In this document: positions 18,079 to 26,213 of the stretch, one piece after another
Numbering within the stretch: the first letter of the stretch is position 1
Layout of the letters: the number at the start of each line of letters is the position of its first letter
NCBI GenBank assembly: GCA_026014705.1
Contig: JAOZHU010000035.1
Span: forward strand, 99,446-163,445
Length of the DNA: 64,000 nucleotides
Direction: 5' to 3'
From: Candidatus Bathyarchaeota archaeon
GTDB taxonomy: Archaea > Thermoproteota > Bathyarchaeia > Bathyarchaeales > Bathycorpusculaceae
Made by a program: the position numbers and the translations under genes
The notes under the pieces: generated by a model
Database searches by the model: none
What the model was told of the DNA's origin: nothing
Seen by the model: only the letters and a program-made list of their open reading frames with translations

Positions 18079-18112
18079 CTATAATCCCCCTTATTTAAAG
18101 GAACTATTCATA
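18079..18112 (+). repeat. dispersed intergenic motif, copy B
   Basis: The plus strand reads CTATAATCCCCCT followed by TATTTAAAGGAACTATTC. The last 18 bases are identical to the copy at 43719-43755 read on the minus strand. It lies between the convergent ends of alaS and the wHTH gene, outside coding sequence. Confidence 0.6.
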
Positions 18113-18141
18113 GGAAAATACAAGTGCATACACTCTAATCT

Positions 18142-18540
18142 TTATGATGGCGGTCTTTTTTGTGCGTACTGGTACCGTCGGGGTCTGCCTATTCTTGTGA
18201 GCACGTTTTCCTTAACCAAGTCTACCAATGCGTGTGCGACGGCTGTGCGGTCGTAGTGGAAACCGCGTCGTGCAAGTTCAGTGTGCACTTCGTCTAAGCC
18301 GCGTGGTTGAGAGAACCAGTTTTCTTCCCATAGTTTTTGGATTACGCCTTTACAGGTTTCTGCTCTTGGTGGTGATGAGGTTCTTTCGGATAGGCGCGTG
18401 TCTTTGAGTCTTTCTGTGACTGTACTGAGGATGCGGTCTACGGCTGTTTGCAGTTGGTCTTCTTGGGATTCGATTTCGAATTCTATTTCGCCTATTTTCA
18501 TTTTTACGCGTATTGGGGGTTTTTGCTCGGTTTCTGGCAA
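18142..18540 (-). CDS. wHTH-type regulator-like protein, paralog of the 1.8-3.3 kb trio
   Basis: 132 residues. The N-terminal unit VKMKIGEIEFEIESQEDQL parallels VKLGEYEVEITGTHEQV of the gene at 2741-3289, then a linker leads to a C-terminal winged helix (RGLDEVHTELARRGFHYDRTA, wing RRYQYAQ). It is divergent from nurA-herA across an 80-base gap containing a palindrome, so it may regulate itself and those repair genes; that is inference. Family length and layout are intact. Confidence 0.78.
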   Translation of the reverse strand: MPETEQKPPIRVKMKIGEIEFEIESQEDQLQTAVDRILSTVTERLKDTRLSERTSSPPRAETCKGVIQKLWEENWFSQPRGLDEVHTELARRGFHYDRTAVAHALVDLVKENVLTRIGRPRRYQYAQKRPPS

Positions 18541-18563
18541 GTCGTCACCTGTTGCTTATTGTA

Positions 18564-18586
18564 TTGTGCAAGATGCGCATGCACAA
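18564..18586. promoter_or_regulatory. palindromic operator candidate between wHTH gene and nurA
   Basis: TTGTGCA and TGCACAA form a 7-bp inverted repeat with a 9-base spacer that itself contains TGCGCA. It covers the likely transcription start of the minus-strand wHTH gene and lies just upstream of the nurA TATA box. Placement and symmetry fit a repressor site; the bound protein is unknown. Confidence 0.45.
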
Positions 18587-18589
18587 CAC

Positions 18590-18599
18590 TTAAATATTT
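18590..18599 (+). promoter_or_regulatory. TATA box of nurA-herA
   Basis: TTAAATATTT, centred about 25 bases upstream of the TTG/GTG start region of nurA, so the nurA transcript would be essentially leaderless. The box is nearly symmetrical and could also serve the divergent wHTH gene. Confidence 0.5.
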
Positions 18600-18619
18600 C
18601 CACCATGCCTTATTGATTA

Positions 18620-19714
18620 TTGGTGAATTTGGTGATTGAACAATATACAATAACAACAACCCCCAAATATAACTTTCCACAACCCACCACCGACACAATA
18701 CTTCCCCAACGCTTTCTAGAGCTAAGCCTCCACTCACTACGTCAAGTGCACAACCAAGCCTTTCAAGTTAATCAACAAACCTTTCAACAACTCAGCAGCC
18801 TAGAACAAAACCCTGCAAACTTGCAGCTTAAGCGCACGCCGATACCACTCAAGCCAGACTACCATGAAACCATAATAGCTGCTGTCGATACATCCACCAT
18901 AAAAATCGGCGAAACAAGCCAAGGCATAATAATAGCCATCCGCGGCGCAACCATATGGAAACAAAACCGCAACTACCGCTACACACGCTTGGGACCATTC
19001 ATATTTCACATAACTGAAGACAACAAAAAAGAAGTCTACAATACACTCGAAACAGCATACTTCCACACATCTTATTCAAGCAGTCACCAAGTTACCCCGA
19101 ACCTCATGCAAATGCCCACGCGTCTATCAAGCTTACTCGAACGGTGGCTACAAGCCATGCTATCAAGAACCGTAACCAACGGCTTAATCCTCTTTGATGG
19201 CTCACTAACATCAGGCACCATCGATACGCCGGTGCAACGCATGAAAGAAATATTGAACATAGCGCGGAGAAACGGCAACACAGTTCTAGCCTTCTCGAAA
19301 ATGACCAACCTGCGAGTTAACGGCTACTTAATAACCGACCTGCTCCCCGAGCAGGAGCCACCCTACCTGCTGGAAACCACAGGTTTACAGTTCAAACCGC
19401 CTACAACACTGCTCGGCGACGTCTACGTCGCACGCTTAAACAAGGCAAACTACGCGTTCAGGCTGGATATCGACCGAGAAATTCCACTGCAAGACAGAAT
19501 GAGAGCGCTTGAAAAACTCATAGGCAACGACCTATACACACAAAGCTACCCTGAAACCCTGCGGCTAGCGCATATTCTGTGCACGTTCACAGCCAACGAA
19601 GTGCTCGCCATGCAGCACTTCATCACCCGCAAACACGGCATACAAATCGTCAACCGCCCAGACATGCACAGGCTTTTGTTTGGTCCATTCGGGAAAGGAG
19701 AAGGCTACGCATGA
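18620..19714 (+). CDS. nurA: NurA 5'-3' nuclease
   Basis: DNA end-resection nuclease that works with the HerA translocase and, in many archaea, Mre11-Rad50. The 364 residues include the NurA catalytic motifs: IIAAVDTSTIKIG with the first metal-binding Asp, LILFDGSLTSG with the second, and a late IDREIPLQDRM / TYPE-like segment. Transcription appears leaderless (TATA box 25 bases upstream). The stop codon overlaps the herA ATG by 4 bases. The N-terminus before residue 80 is Gln/Pro-rich and atypical. Confidence 0.9.
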   Translation: MVNLVIEQYTITTTPKYNFPQPTTDTILPQRFLELSLHSLRQVHNQAFQVNQQTFQQLSSLEQNPANLQLKRTPIPLKPDYHETIIAAVDTSTIKIGETSQGIIIAIRGATIWKQNRNYRYTRLGPFIFHITEDNKKEVYNTLETAYFHTSYSSSHQVTPNLMQMPTRLSSLLERWLQAMLSRTVTNGLILFDGSLTSGTIDTPVQRMKEILNIARRNGNTVLAFSKMTNLRVNGYLITDLLPEQEPPYLLETTGLQFKPPTTLLGDVYVARLNKANYAFRLDIDREIPLQDRMRALEKLIGNDLYTQSYPETLRLAHILCTFTANEVLAMQHFITRKHGIQIVNRPDMHRLLFGPFGKGEGYA

Positions 19715-21171
19715 AACTTTACAAAAAAGAAGGCAACATCCTCCAAATCCTAAGCTTTCCAACCGAAAACGCCGAAAAAGGCGATTACTTGCTGGTTGAA
19801 GACGCAGAAGCAGGCAAAGCGTTAATTGCACAGGTAATTGATGTGCAGTTTGCTTGCATCCCAGGCGTGTTGGAGGAGTTACTACGTACATTACCAGACG
19901 GAGGCGAACCAATCCGGGGAGAAGACATTGACCCACTTGAAATCGCGCCGCACATCACATATATCCAAGACGCCAGCCTCCTCATCTGCAAAATACGCGC
20001 AACGCTGGAAAACAGCATGTTAACCCCCAGCAGTTCTTGGCTGCCCTCGCGCTCGCAGTCGCTTGTCAAGAAACTATCCATACCCATGCTGCTGAAGCTC
20101 GCCAATGTAGATGGAAAACTGCCTATAATCCTTGGCGGCACAAAAGATACCTCGCTGCTGACAATAGACGCATCAGCGCTAGACGGGCGATTAAACATTA
20201 TTACGGGCAAAAAAGAAACAGGCAAATCCCACTTATCCAAGCTTCTCATGGTAAGCTTAGTAGGCTACAAAGCCACGGTTGTCGTGTTCGACCTGAACGG
20301 CGAATACTCAAGCCTAGGCATGAGCGCAGACGGCAAACGCAACATGTACTACGACAAAATCCACGCGTTAACACCCGCGCAAAACTTCAAAGTCGCCCTC
20401 AACGAACTGCACCTAAACGTCATAATGGGCATCCTCATCCACGCCCTGCACTTACCTGGCACTTCAGCCCGCGAATTCAGACGCATCTGGAAAACACTCA
20501 AAGAAAAAGGCAACCTCACGCTGCATGAACTTGGCGAAACAATACGCAACCTGAACTGCAACCAACACGTACGCGACGCTCTGTCCTCACGTTTCCATGC
20601 CTTAGTTAACTCGGGCTTTTTCACGGACAACGCCGCCGAATCCACGCTGCTGGACGAGTGCCTGCAGAAAGCTAAGGAGCACGGCGGAGCCATTGTCGTG
20701 AACTTGCGCAACACATCGACCATCGACCGCCAAATAGTCGTTGAATACGTCCTCGGCAAACTAGTCGACTCACTAACAAACTGGAAGCTGAAAGCCGTTT
20801 TCCTATTCGCCGAGGAGGCTCACTTGTATTTGCGCGAGACTTACTGGGACGACATAGTCACCCGCATGAGGCACTTCGGAATATTCACCACATTCATCAC
20901 CAACCAGCCAGACACCATACGTGAAAGCATCTACCGCCAAGCCGACAACATCTTCCTCTTCAACTTCACCAACGAGCACGATTTAGACGTGGTTAGCCGA
21001 GCGGCACGTGTAGACGCCGAAACAGTCCGCAGCATCGCACGGGACCTGCCGCCGCAACACTGCCTCACGCTCGGACACGTCGTACGCGACTTCCCAATGG
21101 TCGCCAGAGTACGCACCTTAGATCTTAAAACAATGGGTGAAACACGCTTATTCTTCAAAGACACAAACTAA
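19711..21171 (+). CDS. herA: HerA DNA translocase ATPase
   Basis: Hexameric bipolar DNA pump that feeds DNA ends to NurA. 486 residues from the ATG at 19711, which overlaps the nurA stop (ATGA). The track start at 19579 lies inside nurA and is less likely. An N-terminal HAS-barrel-like part precedes Walker A (GKKETGKS, residues 166-173) and Walker B (FLFAEEAHLYLRE). A C-terminal sensor segment follows (TTFITNQPDTIRESIYRQAD). No mre11 or rad50 is in the window. Confidence 0.93.
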   Translation: MKLYKKEGNILQILSFPTENAEKGDYLLVEDAEAGKALIAQVIDVQFACIPGVLEELLRTLPDGGEPIRGEDIDPLEIAPHITYIQDASLLICKIRATLENSMLTPSSSWLPSRSQSLVKKLSIPMLLKLANVDGKLPIILGGTKDTSLLTIDASALDGRLNIITGKKETGKSHLSKLLMVSLVGYKATVVVFDLNGEYSSLGMSADGKRNMYYDKIHALTPAQNFKVALNELHLNVIMGILIHALHLPGTSAREFRRIWKTLKEKGNLTLHELGETIRNLNCNQHVRDALSSRFHALVNSGFFTDNAAESTLLDECLQKAKEHGGAIVVNLRNTSTIDRQIVVEYVLGKLVDSLTNWKLKAVFLFAEEAHLYLRETYWDDIVTRMRHFGIFTTFITNQPDTIRESIYRQADNIFLFNFTNEHDLDVVSRAARVDAETVRSIARDLPPQHCLTLGHVVRDFPMVARVRTLDLKTMGETRLFFKDTN

Positions 21172-21602
21172 AACTGCTCCAAGCGCTGCCTGTTCCACTT
21201 GAAGAAATTTCGGAAAGAACGCGTTAAATCGTACGCTTCCACTCCATTAAAAGGCACCCACACTAAAGCGTCAGCGTCGCTTGCCGCCTTAACCTCACCG
21301 CACTTCACAGCAACAAGATAATCAATAATGACAAAATGATATTTCACTTTGCCCTTCTCATCCAAACTCACGTCAGAAACAACATCAATAAGACGTGGCT
21401 CCTCAACTTCTAAACCCGTCTCCTCCCGCACTTCACGGATAACCGCTTGCTCTGGGCTTTCCCCAAGATCCACTAAACCGCCTGGAATGCTCCATTTGCC
21501 TTTGCCAGGCTCGTTTTTTCGCTTCTCAAGCAGAATTTTGCCTTCGCTGACTACCACGGCACCGACGCCTACAACTGGCTGGTCAGGGTAAAGCCTCTTC
21601 AA
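21168..21602 (-). CDS. Nudix hydrolase
   Basis: Cleaves a nucleoside diphosphate linked to another moiety; substrate unknown. The Nudix box is complete (GGLVDLGESPEQAVIREVREETGLEV, about residues 41-66). I chose TTG 21602, which has a GAGGT 9 bases upstream and gives the usual short N-terminus before VVGVGAVVV. The track start at 21683 would overlap the upstream permease gene by 49 bases and has no Shine-Dalgarno sequence. It follows the MacB-type permease gene on the same strand, and its stop overlaps the convergent herA stop region. Confidence 0.88.
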   Translation of the reverse strand: MKRLYPDQPVVGVGAVVVSEGKILLEKRKNEPGKGKWSIPGGLVDLGESPEQAVIREVREETGLEVEEPRLIDVVSDVSLDEKGKVKYHFVIIDYLVAVKCGEVKAASDADALVWVPFNGVEAYDLTRSFRNFFKWNRQRLEQF

Positions 21603-21634
21603 CGCTCTGTAACCTCTTTTCACGGGCAAGTATG

Positions 21635-22966
21635 CTACTCGTACCTTAAAGCTTCTACGGGCTTTAGCTTCGAAGCGCGCCACGCTGGGTACAAAGCGAA
21701 GATTACGCTGACTCCTATTCCGAAGATTAAGGCGCCCGCAAGCACAGTCGGCGTTAAGACAGGAGTTATGGTCATTAAGCCAGATTGAATTCGGGTTGCA
21801 GGTTGGGCGCTGCCGATGTTTTGGAATAAGCCGCCTCCACTGAGGACCACGGCAACAGCGTTTGCTAATCCCCAGCCTAAAACTGTGCCGAGCACCGCGC
21901 CTATTAAGCCAATTATCACTGACTCGCTGAGGAATATCATGAGCACGGTTCGGCTTTTCATGCCTAACGCTTTGAGTATACCGATTTCGCGTGTGCGCTC
22001 AATCAGCGAGACAATCATGATGTTCATTATGCCTATGCCCGCGACCAGCAGCGAAATGGCGGCTATGCCGACTAAGAAGAGCGATATGACCGAGAAAACG
22101 CTGGAAAGTATGTCGAGCACAGCGGTTGAGGATATAACGGAGACTTCGCCGTTGAAAGCATCCTCTATGGCTTCAGACACACTTTCAATCGTGGTTTTGT
22201 CGCTGCTCTTTAACTTCACAATCATCATGCTGCACTCGTCGGTTCCGAAGAAAGCTTGCGCTTGTGAAAGCGGAATGTACACACCCGTGTCTGAGGGACC
22301 ACCGAAGCTGAAACCGCCGACTTCTTTTAAAACCGCTGCAACATAACCCGTGTACGTTTCGTTCTTGGGAGGACGCGCCGTAGCGTTAGCCCACGTTATG
22401 TCAATGGCGTCATTCACGTTAAAAAGCAAGGTGCCATTTTTCCACGGGTCATGCAACCGTCTTCCTATAACAACTGTATCGTTTTCAGGTTTCAGACTTA
22501 TGCTTCCACTTTCAGCCACAAAAGTGCTACCGTAAAACTCCGCGTACTTCGCAAAATCCACGCCGTTGACGTTGATGGCGAAAGTGCGGTTTTCTGAGTG
22601 AACATAGATTACTCTTTGAATTATTGCTATTGAATCTTCGATTTCAGTTGAGGCAGCGTTAACGGTTGCAGTGTCATTGATGAATAATTTGAAGCCTGAG
22701 GTGTCGCCGCCGATTGTAGCGCCTATGCCTGCGCCTTGTCCTCCGGCACCGCTTAGGATGCTTCTGCCAGGCGTTACGACTACTGTGTCTGTTGCTAATC
22801 CCTGTTCAAGCTGCATGGCGATGGTGTTCTGCAAGCCCTGCGTGATTGAAAGCAACGCTACGATAGCAGCGATGCCTATTACGACGCCCAGCGTGGTTAA
22901 ACCTGCGCGGAGCTTTCGCAGTTTGATGGCGCTGAAAGAATAACCGAAAACATCTGTTGCTCTCAT
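21635..22966 (-). CDS. MacB/FtsX-type ABC transporter permease
   Basis: 443 residues. The N-terminal membrane helix (TTLGVVIGIAAIVALLSITQG) is followed by a large MacB-like extracytoplasmic domain and three C-terminal helices, with the conserved REIGILKALGM segment and a final WRASKLKPVEALRYE motif. It works with the ATPase encoded immediately upstream (1-base gap between its stop and this ATG). It likely exports a peptide, lipid or drug or transmits force to an envelope component; the substrate is not visible. Confidence 0.93.
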   Translation of the reverse strand: MRATDVFGYSFSAIKLRKLRAGLTTLGVVIGIAAIVALLSITQGLQNTIAMQLEQGLATDTVVVTPGRSILSGAGGQGAGIGATIGGDTSGFKLFINDTATVNAASTEIEDSIAIIQRVIYVHSENRTFAINVNGVDFAKYAEFYGSTFVAESGSISLKPENDTVVIGRRLHDPWKNGTLLFNVNDAIDITWANATARPPKNETYTGYVAAVLKEVGGFSFGGPSDTGVYIPLSQAQAFFGTDECSMMIVKLKSSDKTTIESVSEAIEDAFNGEVSVISSTAVLDILSSVFSVISLFLVGIAAISLLVAGIGIMNIMIVSLIERTREIGILKALGMKSRTVLMIFLSESVIIGLIGAVLGTVLGWGLANAVAVVLSGGGLFQNIGSAQPATRIQSGLMTITPVLTPTVLAGALIFGIGVSVIFALYPAWRASKLKPVEALRYE

Positions 22967-22967
22967 G

Positions 22968-23651
22968 CTAGTTCACCATGTCCGAGCTTATTACTCCGTC
23001 AAACACCTGCACTACGCGTTTGGCTTCTCTCGCCAAATGCTGGTCATGTGTAACCATTATTATTGTCACGCCCTTCTCCTCATTCAACCGCTTAATCAGC
23101 GTCATTATTTCGCGAGCAGTTTTGGAATCAATATTTCCCGTGGGCTCATCCAGCAACAAGAACTTGGGATTGTTAGCCAAAGCACGGGCGATGGCAACGC
23201 GCTGCTGCTGTCCGCCGCTGAGTTCGGCAGGCTTATGATTCATCCGGTCCTTCAAGCCAACGGTTTCCAATAGTTCTTCTGCGCGGCGTTTTCTCTCGGC
23301 ACGGTTTACGTCAGCTATGGACATGGAAAGTTCAACATTGCCTAGTGCAGTGAAACGTGGAATAAGGTTGAAAAACTGGAACACGAAGCCTATTCTGCGC
23401 CTGAGGTCTGCTAGTTGGCTGTCGTTGAGCTTGGAGATGTCAACACCGCCAATAAGCAGCGTCCCTGCGGTTGGCTTGTCCAACGCGCCGATTAGGTTCA
23501 GCAGGGTGGATTTGCCGCTTCCTGAAGGACCGAGTATGGCGAGGAACTCGCCGCTTTCCACTTTCAAGTTTACGCCGCGGAGGGCGTCCACTGGCACTTT
23601 CCCAAGCAGGTAGGTTTTCTTTAAGTCAACAGCTTCAACAACAGGCGCCAT
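22968..23651 (-). CDS. ABC transporter ATP-binding protein, LolD/MacB type
   Basis: 227-residue ATPase with Walker A GPSGSGKSTLLN, Q-loop, signature LSGGQQQRVAIARAL, Walker B FLLLDEPTGNID and the H-loop histidine in MVTHD. The NIDS-type continuation after Walker B is typical of the LolD/MacB subfamily. It partners with the downstream permease and lies 30 bases after the ABC-2 permease, so it belongs to the PadR-led operon. Confidence 0.95.
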   Translation of the reverse strand: MAPVVEAVDLKKTYLLGKVPVDALRGVNLKVESGEFLAILGPSGSGKSTLLNLIGALDKPTAGTLLIGGVDISKLNDSQLADLRRRIGFVFQFFNLIPRFTALGNVELSMSIADVNRAERKRRAEELLETVGLKDRMNHKPAELSGGQQQRVAIARALANNPKFLLLDEPTGNIDSKTAREIMTLIKRLNEEKGVTIIMVTHDQHLAREAKRVVQVFDGVISSDMVN

Positions 23652-23681
23652 TTTCAGTTAACTCCTCTCCTCCATGCGTGC

Positions 23682-24593
23682 CTACTTATTCAGGAATCTC
23701 CATGAAAACACTATGCCGATGGTTGTCAGCACTGCAGCGAATGCGCCGACGAAAGCGAAATCCACAGCTAACTGCGCAAAGTCTATGCTGTCGAAGATTA
23801 AGAGTTGTCTCATTCCGTCAATCGTATAGGAGATGGGGTTAACATTTGCGACCGCCTGCAGCCATGCAGGCATCTGTTTGATTGGGAAGAAAGCGCTACT
23901 GGCGAAAGTTAACGGCAAATTAAGCAGGTTCATAACTGCCATCGGCGTTTCGATTCGCGTAGAACGGATGTTGATGGCGATGAAAAGCGAAGACAAACCC
24001 AAGCACACTAGGAACAGCATCGCGAAGACGCCGAGAATGTTCAGCGGAGTGAACGCGGCGCCGAACGCGAACCCCAGCGGCAACGCAATCAAAAGAATCA
24101 CAGCAGCTTGAAACATCGACCGCAAAGTCGCTGAAAGCACTTTAGACAGAATTATCACCGCGCGAGACACGGGTGTGCTTAAGACCTTGTTTAGGAAGCC
24201 CAAGCGTCTGTCCCAGACAACAGACATGCCGCTGAACATGGTTGTGAACAGGGCGGTGAACGCCATCATGCCTACAGCCATGAAGCTAATGTAGCTGGTC
24301 GTGCCGAAGGTGCTGCCCATTATCTGGTTCTGCAATCCGCTGAAGAAACTACCTAAAGCGCTGAGTTGCGCTGGAGTGAACTGTGCCGCTAGCTCGGCGG
24401 GAAACTGAATTGAACTTGCGCTGAAAAGGCTACTGATGTTCAAGGCGTTGCCGAGCAAGCCAAGCCAAAGCACGGGTTGAATCAGCGTTAAAACAAACAC
24501 AACTGGCGCTTTGTACCATTTCTTGAGTTCGCGGTTAGTTAACGCCCACAGCCCGTGCGTCTTGCTTTTTGAATTATTATTTGATGTGCTCAC
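23682..24593 (-). CDS. ABC-2 type transporter permease
   Basis: 303 residues with six predicted membrane spans and an early TNRELKKWYKAPVVFVLTLIQP, the usual entry helix of DrrB-like permeases. An extended Ser/Ala/Gln-rich extracytoplasmic loop follows helix 1. A later segment (NLPLTFASSAFFPIKQMPAWLQAVANVNPISY) is the conserved ABC-2 signature region. The start codon overlaps the upstream ATPase stop by 4 bases, and the pair probably forms a drug or lipid exporter. Confidence 0.93.
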   Translation of the reverse strand: MSTSNNNSKSKTHGLWALTNRELKKWYKAPVVFVLTLIQPVLWLGLLGNALNISSLFSASSIQFPAELAAQFTPAQLSALGSFFSGLQNQIMGSTFGTTSYISFMAVGMMAFTALFTTMFSGMSVVWDRRLGFLNKVLSTPVSRAVIILSKVLSATLRSMFQAAVILLIALPLGFAFGAAFTPLNILGVFAMLFLVCLGLSSLFIAINIRSTRIETPMAVMNLLNLPLTFASSAFFPIKQMPAWLQAVANVNPISYTIDGMRQLLIFDSIDFAQLAVDFAFVGAFAAVLTTIGIVFSWRFLNK

Positions 24594-25594
24594 ATGTGTG
24601 ACCTCCTCATCATGGCTCTCTGTGCAAACGCGGATTCACGTGACTCATCTGCAGCATCACGCATAGACTTGCCTGTGTACTGCAGGTAAACTTCGTTCAA
24701 CGTCGGCTTCGTTAAGGAAAGCTTGGTCACAACATGCCCTTCTTTTCGCAGGGCTTCGATTATTAGCGGTGCGGTTACTTCGCCGCTTTCAGACTTCACC
24801 ACGTACATGCCGTTCTCCTTCTTAACTTCTTTTACGCGCTCAATTTTCTTCACAAGACCCGTTATGTCCACATCTTGTTTGATGCTTAACGTGATTATGT
24901 CGCCGCCCAAGCTTTCTTTAAGCTCATCTGGAGTGCCGACTACCACGATTTTGCCGTGGTCAATTATGGCTATGCGGTCGCAAAGCGCATCAGCCTCCTC
25001 CAAATAATGCGTCGTTAGAAACAACGTCATACCGAACTCTTTCTTCAGCATGCGCACATAATTCCACGTAGCCGCTCTAGTCTGGACATCTAAGCCCAAC
25101 GTGGGCTCATCCAAGAACAAAACTTTGGGCCTATTGACTAATCCACATGCCAGCTCGAGTCTGCGGCGCATGCCGCCTGAATAGGTCTGAACTTTTTTGT
25201 CCTTGAACGCTGTTAATTCAACGAGTGCTAACAGTTCGTCGGCGCGTTTTTTGGAAACTTCGCGGGGAATACCGTACAGGTCAGCACATAAGAGTATATT
25301 CTCGTAGCCTGTTAAATCCTCATCAGCCGTGTACTCTTGCGGAACCACGCCGATGGCGTTTCGAACATCGTTGTTTTGCTTGGCAATATCATAACCCAGG
25401 ATTGACGCCCTGCCTTCCGTGGGTTTCAATACGGTTATCAGCATGTTTATTGTTGTGGTTTTTCCCGCGCCGTTGGGTCCTAGGAAACCGAAGATTTCAC
25501 CCTGTTTTACGCTGAAGTTCACGTGATCAACCGCTACAAGGTTGTGGTTGAAGATTTTCGTTAGCCCTTCAGCCTTGATTACGTCTTCGCTCAT
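24590..25594 (-). CDS. ABC transporter ATP-binding protein, DrrA type
   Basis: 334 residues. Walker A is GPNGAGKTTTINML, the signature is YSGGMRRRLELACGL, Walker B is VLFLDEPTLGLDVQ and the H-loop is TTHYLEEAD. The C-terminal extension of about 100 residues is the regulatory tail of DrrA/NatA-like ATPases. It overlaps padR upstream and the permease downstream by 4 bases each, giving a tightly coupled regulator-ATPase-permease unit. Confidence 0.95.
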   Translation of the reverse strand: MSEDVIKAEGLTKIFNHNLVAVDHVNFSVKQGEIFGFLGPNGAGKTTTINMLITVLKPTEGRASILGYDIAKQNNDVRNAIGVVPQEYTADEDLTGYENILLCADLYGIPREVSKKRADELLALVELTAFKDKKVQTYSGGMRRRLELACGLVNRPKVLFLDEPTLGLDVQTRAATWNYVRMLKKEFGMTLFLTTHYLEEADALCDRIAIIDHGKIVVVGTPDELKESLGGDIITLSIKQDVDITGLVKKIERVKEVKKENGMYVVKSESGEVTAPLIIEALRKEGHVVTKLSLTKPTLNEVYLQYTGKSMRDAADESRESAFAQRAMMRRSHM

Positions 25595-26136
25595 TTAGGT
25601 TCACCTTTCAGTTTTTTGCTTAATTCCTCGAGTTTTCCTGAAACCTCGTTCACAGCACTGAGAGCCTCGTTTAAAGCTTGCTCCGAGAAATTTTCCTGCA
25701 ATTTTTTACCAACATGGAAAAGGGCTATGGCTAATCTCCGCATCGCGTCGCGTATTTCAACTGTTTTTTCGTGTGGAATCCGCATGAAAAAATTATCAAA
25801 GAAAGGCGTTGGGAGAAAGCCAACTTCTTCCCTGACTTTGTTCCGTATCATTTCTTGCTCTTTAAGCAGTTTTTTTCCGCTTGTTGTTAACTCGTAGCGT
25901 TTTAGTCCGTTCTCCGTTGGCAACTCTTTAATGTGTCCATTGTCTTGCAGCCATGCCAGCAAAGGGTAGATGGAGCCCGGGCTGGGTTTCCAAAAACCGT
26001 TAGTGTGTTTTTCGATTTCTTCCATTATTTCTGAGCCTGACATGGGTTTTTCATTGAGGGCCTCGAGAACGTGATAGCGCAGAAAACCTTTTGGCACCAT
26101 GGCCGTGTGGCGCATCCATTTCCTGTGGGCAAACAT
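25591..26136 (-). CDS. PadR-family transcriptional regulator
   Basis: PadR winged helix with the conserved KGFLRYHVLEALNEKPMSGSEIMEEIE start and the SPGSIYPLLAWLQDNGHI recognition segment, followed by a C-terminal dimerisation helix. It probably represses the downstream exporter operon in the absence of a ligand. The track start at 26169 lies upstream of the predicted transcription start, so I place the start at ATG 26136; ATG 26100 (MVPKG) is also possible. Tandem 12-base repeats lie just upstream. Confidence 0.9.
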   Translation of the reverse strand: MFAHRKWMRHTAMVPKGFLRYHVLEALNEKPMSGSEIMEEIEKHTNGFWKPSPGSIYPLLAWLQDNGHIKELPTENGLKRYELTTSGKKLLKEQEMIRNKVREEVGFLPTPFFDNFFMRIPHEKTVEIRDAMRRLAIALFHVGKKLQENFSEQALNEALSAVNEVSGKLEELSKKLKGEPK

Positions 26137-26154
26137 ACTTATCACTATCGACCT

Positions 26155-26183
26155 CAAATGCGATATCAAATGCGATATTTAAA
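26155..26183 (-). promoter_or_regulatory. padR promoter with tandem 12-base operator candidate
   Basis: CAAATGCGATAT occurs twice head to tail at 26155-26166 and 26167-26178. The second copy runs into the TATA-like TTTAAATATC (26174-26183, minus strand). Each junction also gives the inverted pair ATATC/GATAT. A protein bound here would cover the TATA box and start site, which fits PadR autoregulation. Confidence 0.5.
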
Positions 26184-26213
26184 CCTAGCGCATGACAAAA
26201 CCCAAAATACAAC

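Noticed and set aside
18620-21171. nurA-herA as an antiviral island
   Set aside because: The pair is a normal archaeal repair operon and no defence genes accompany it.
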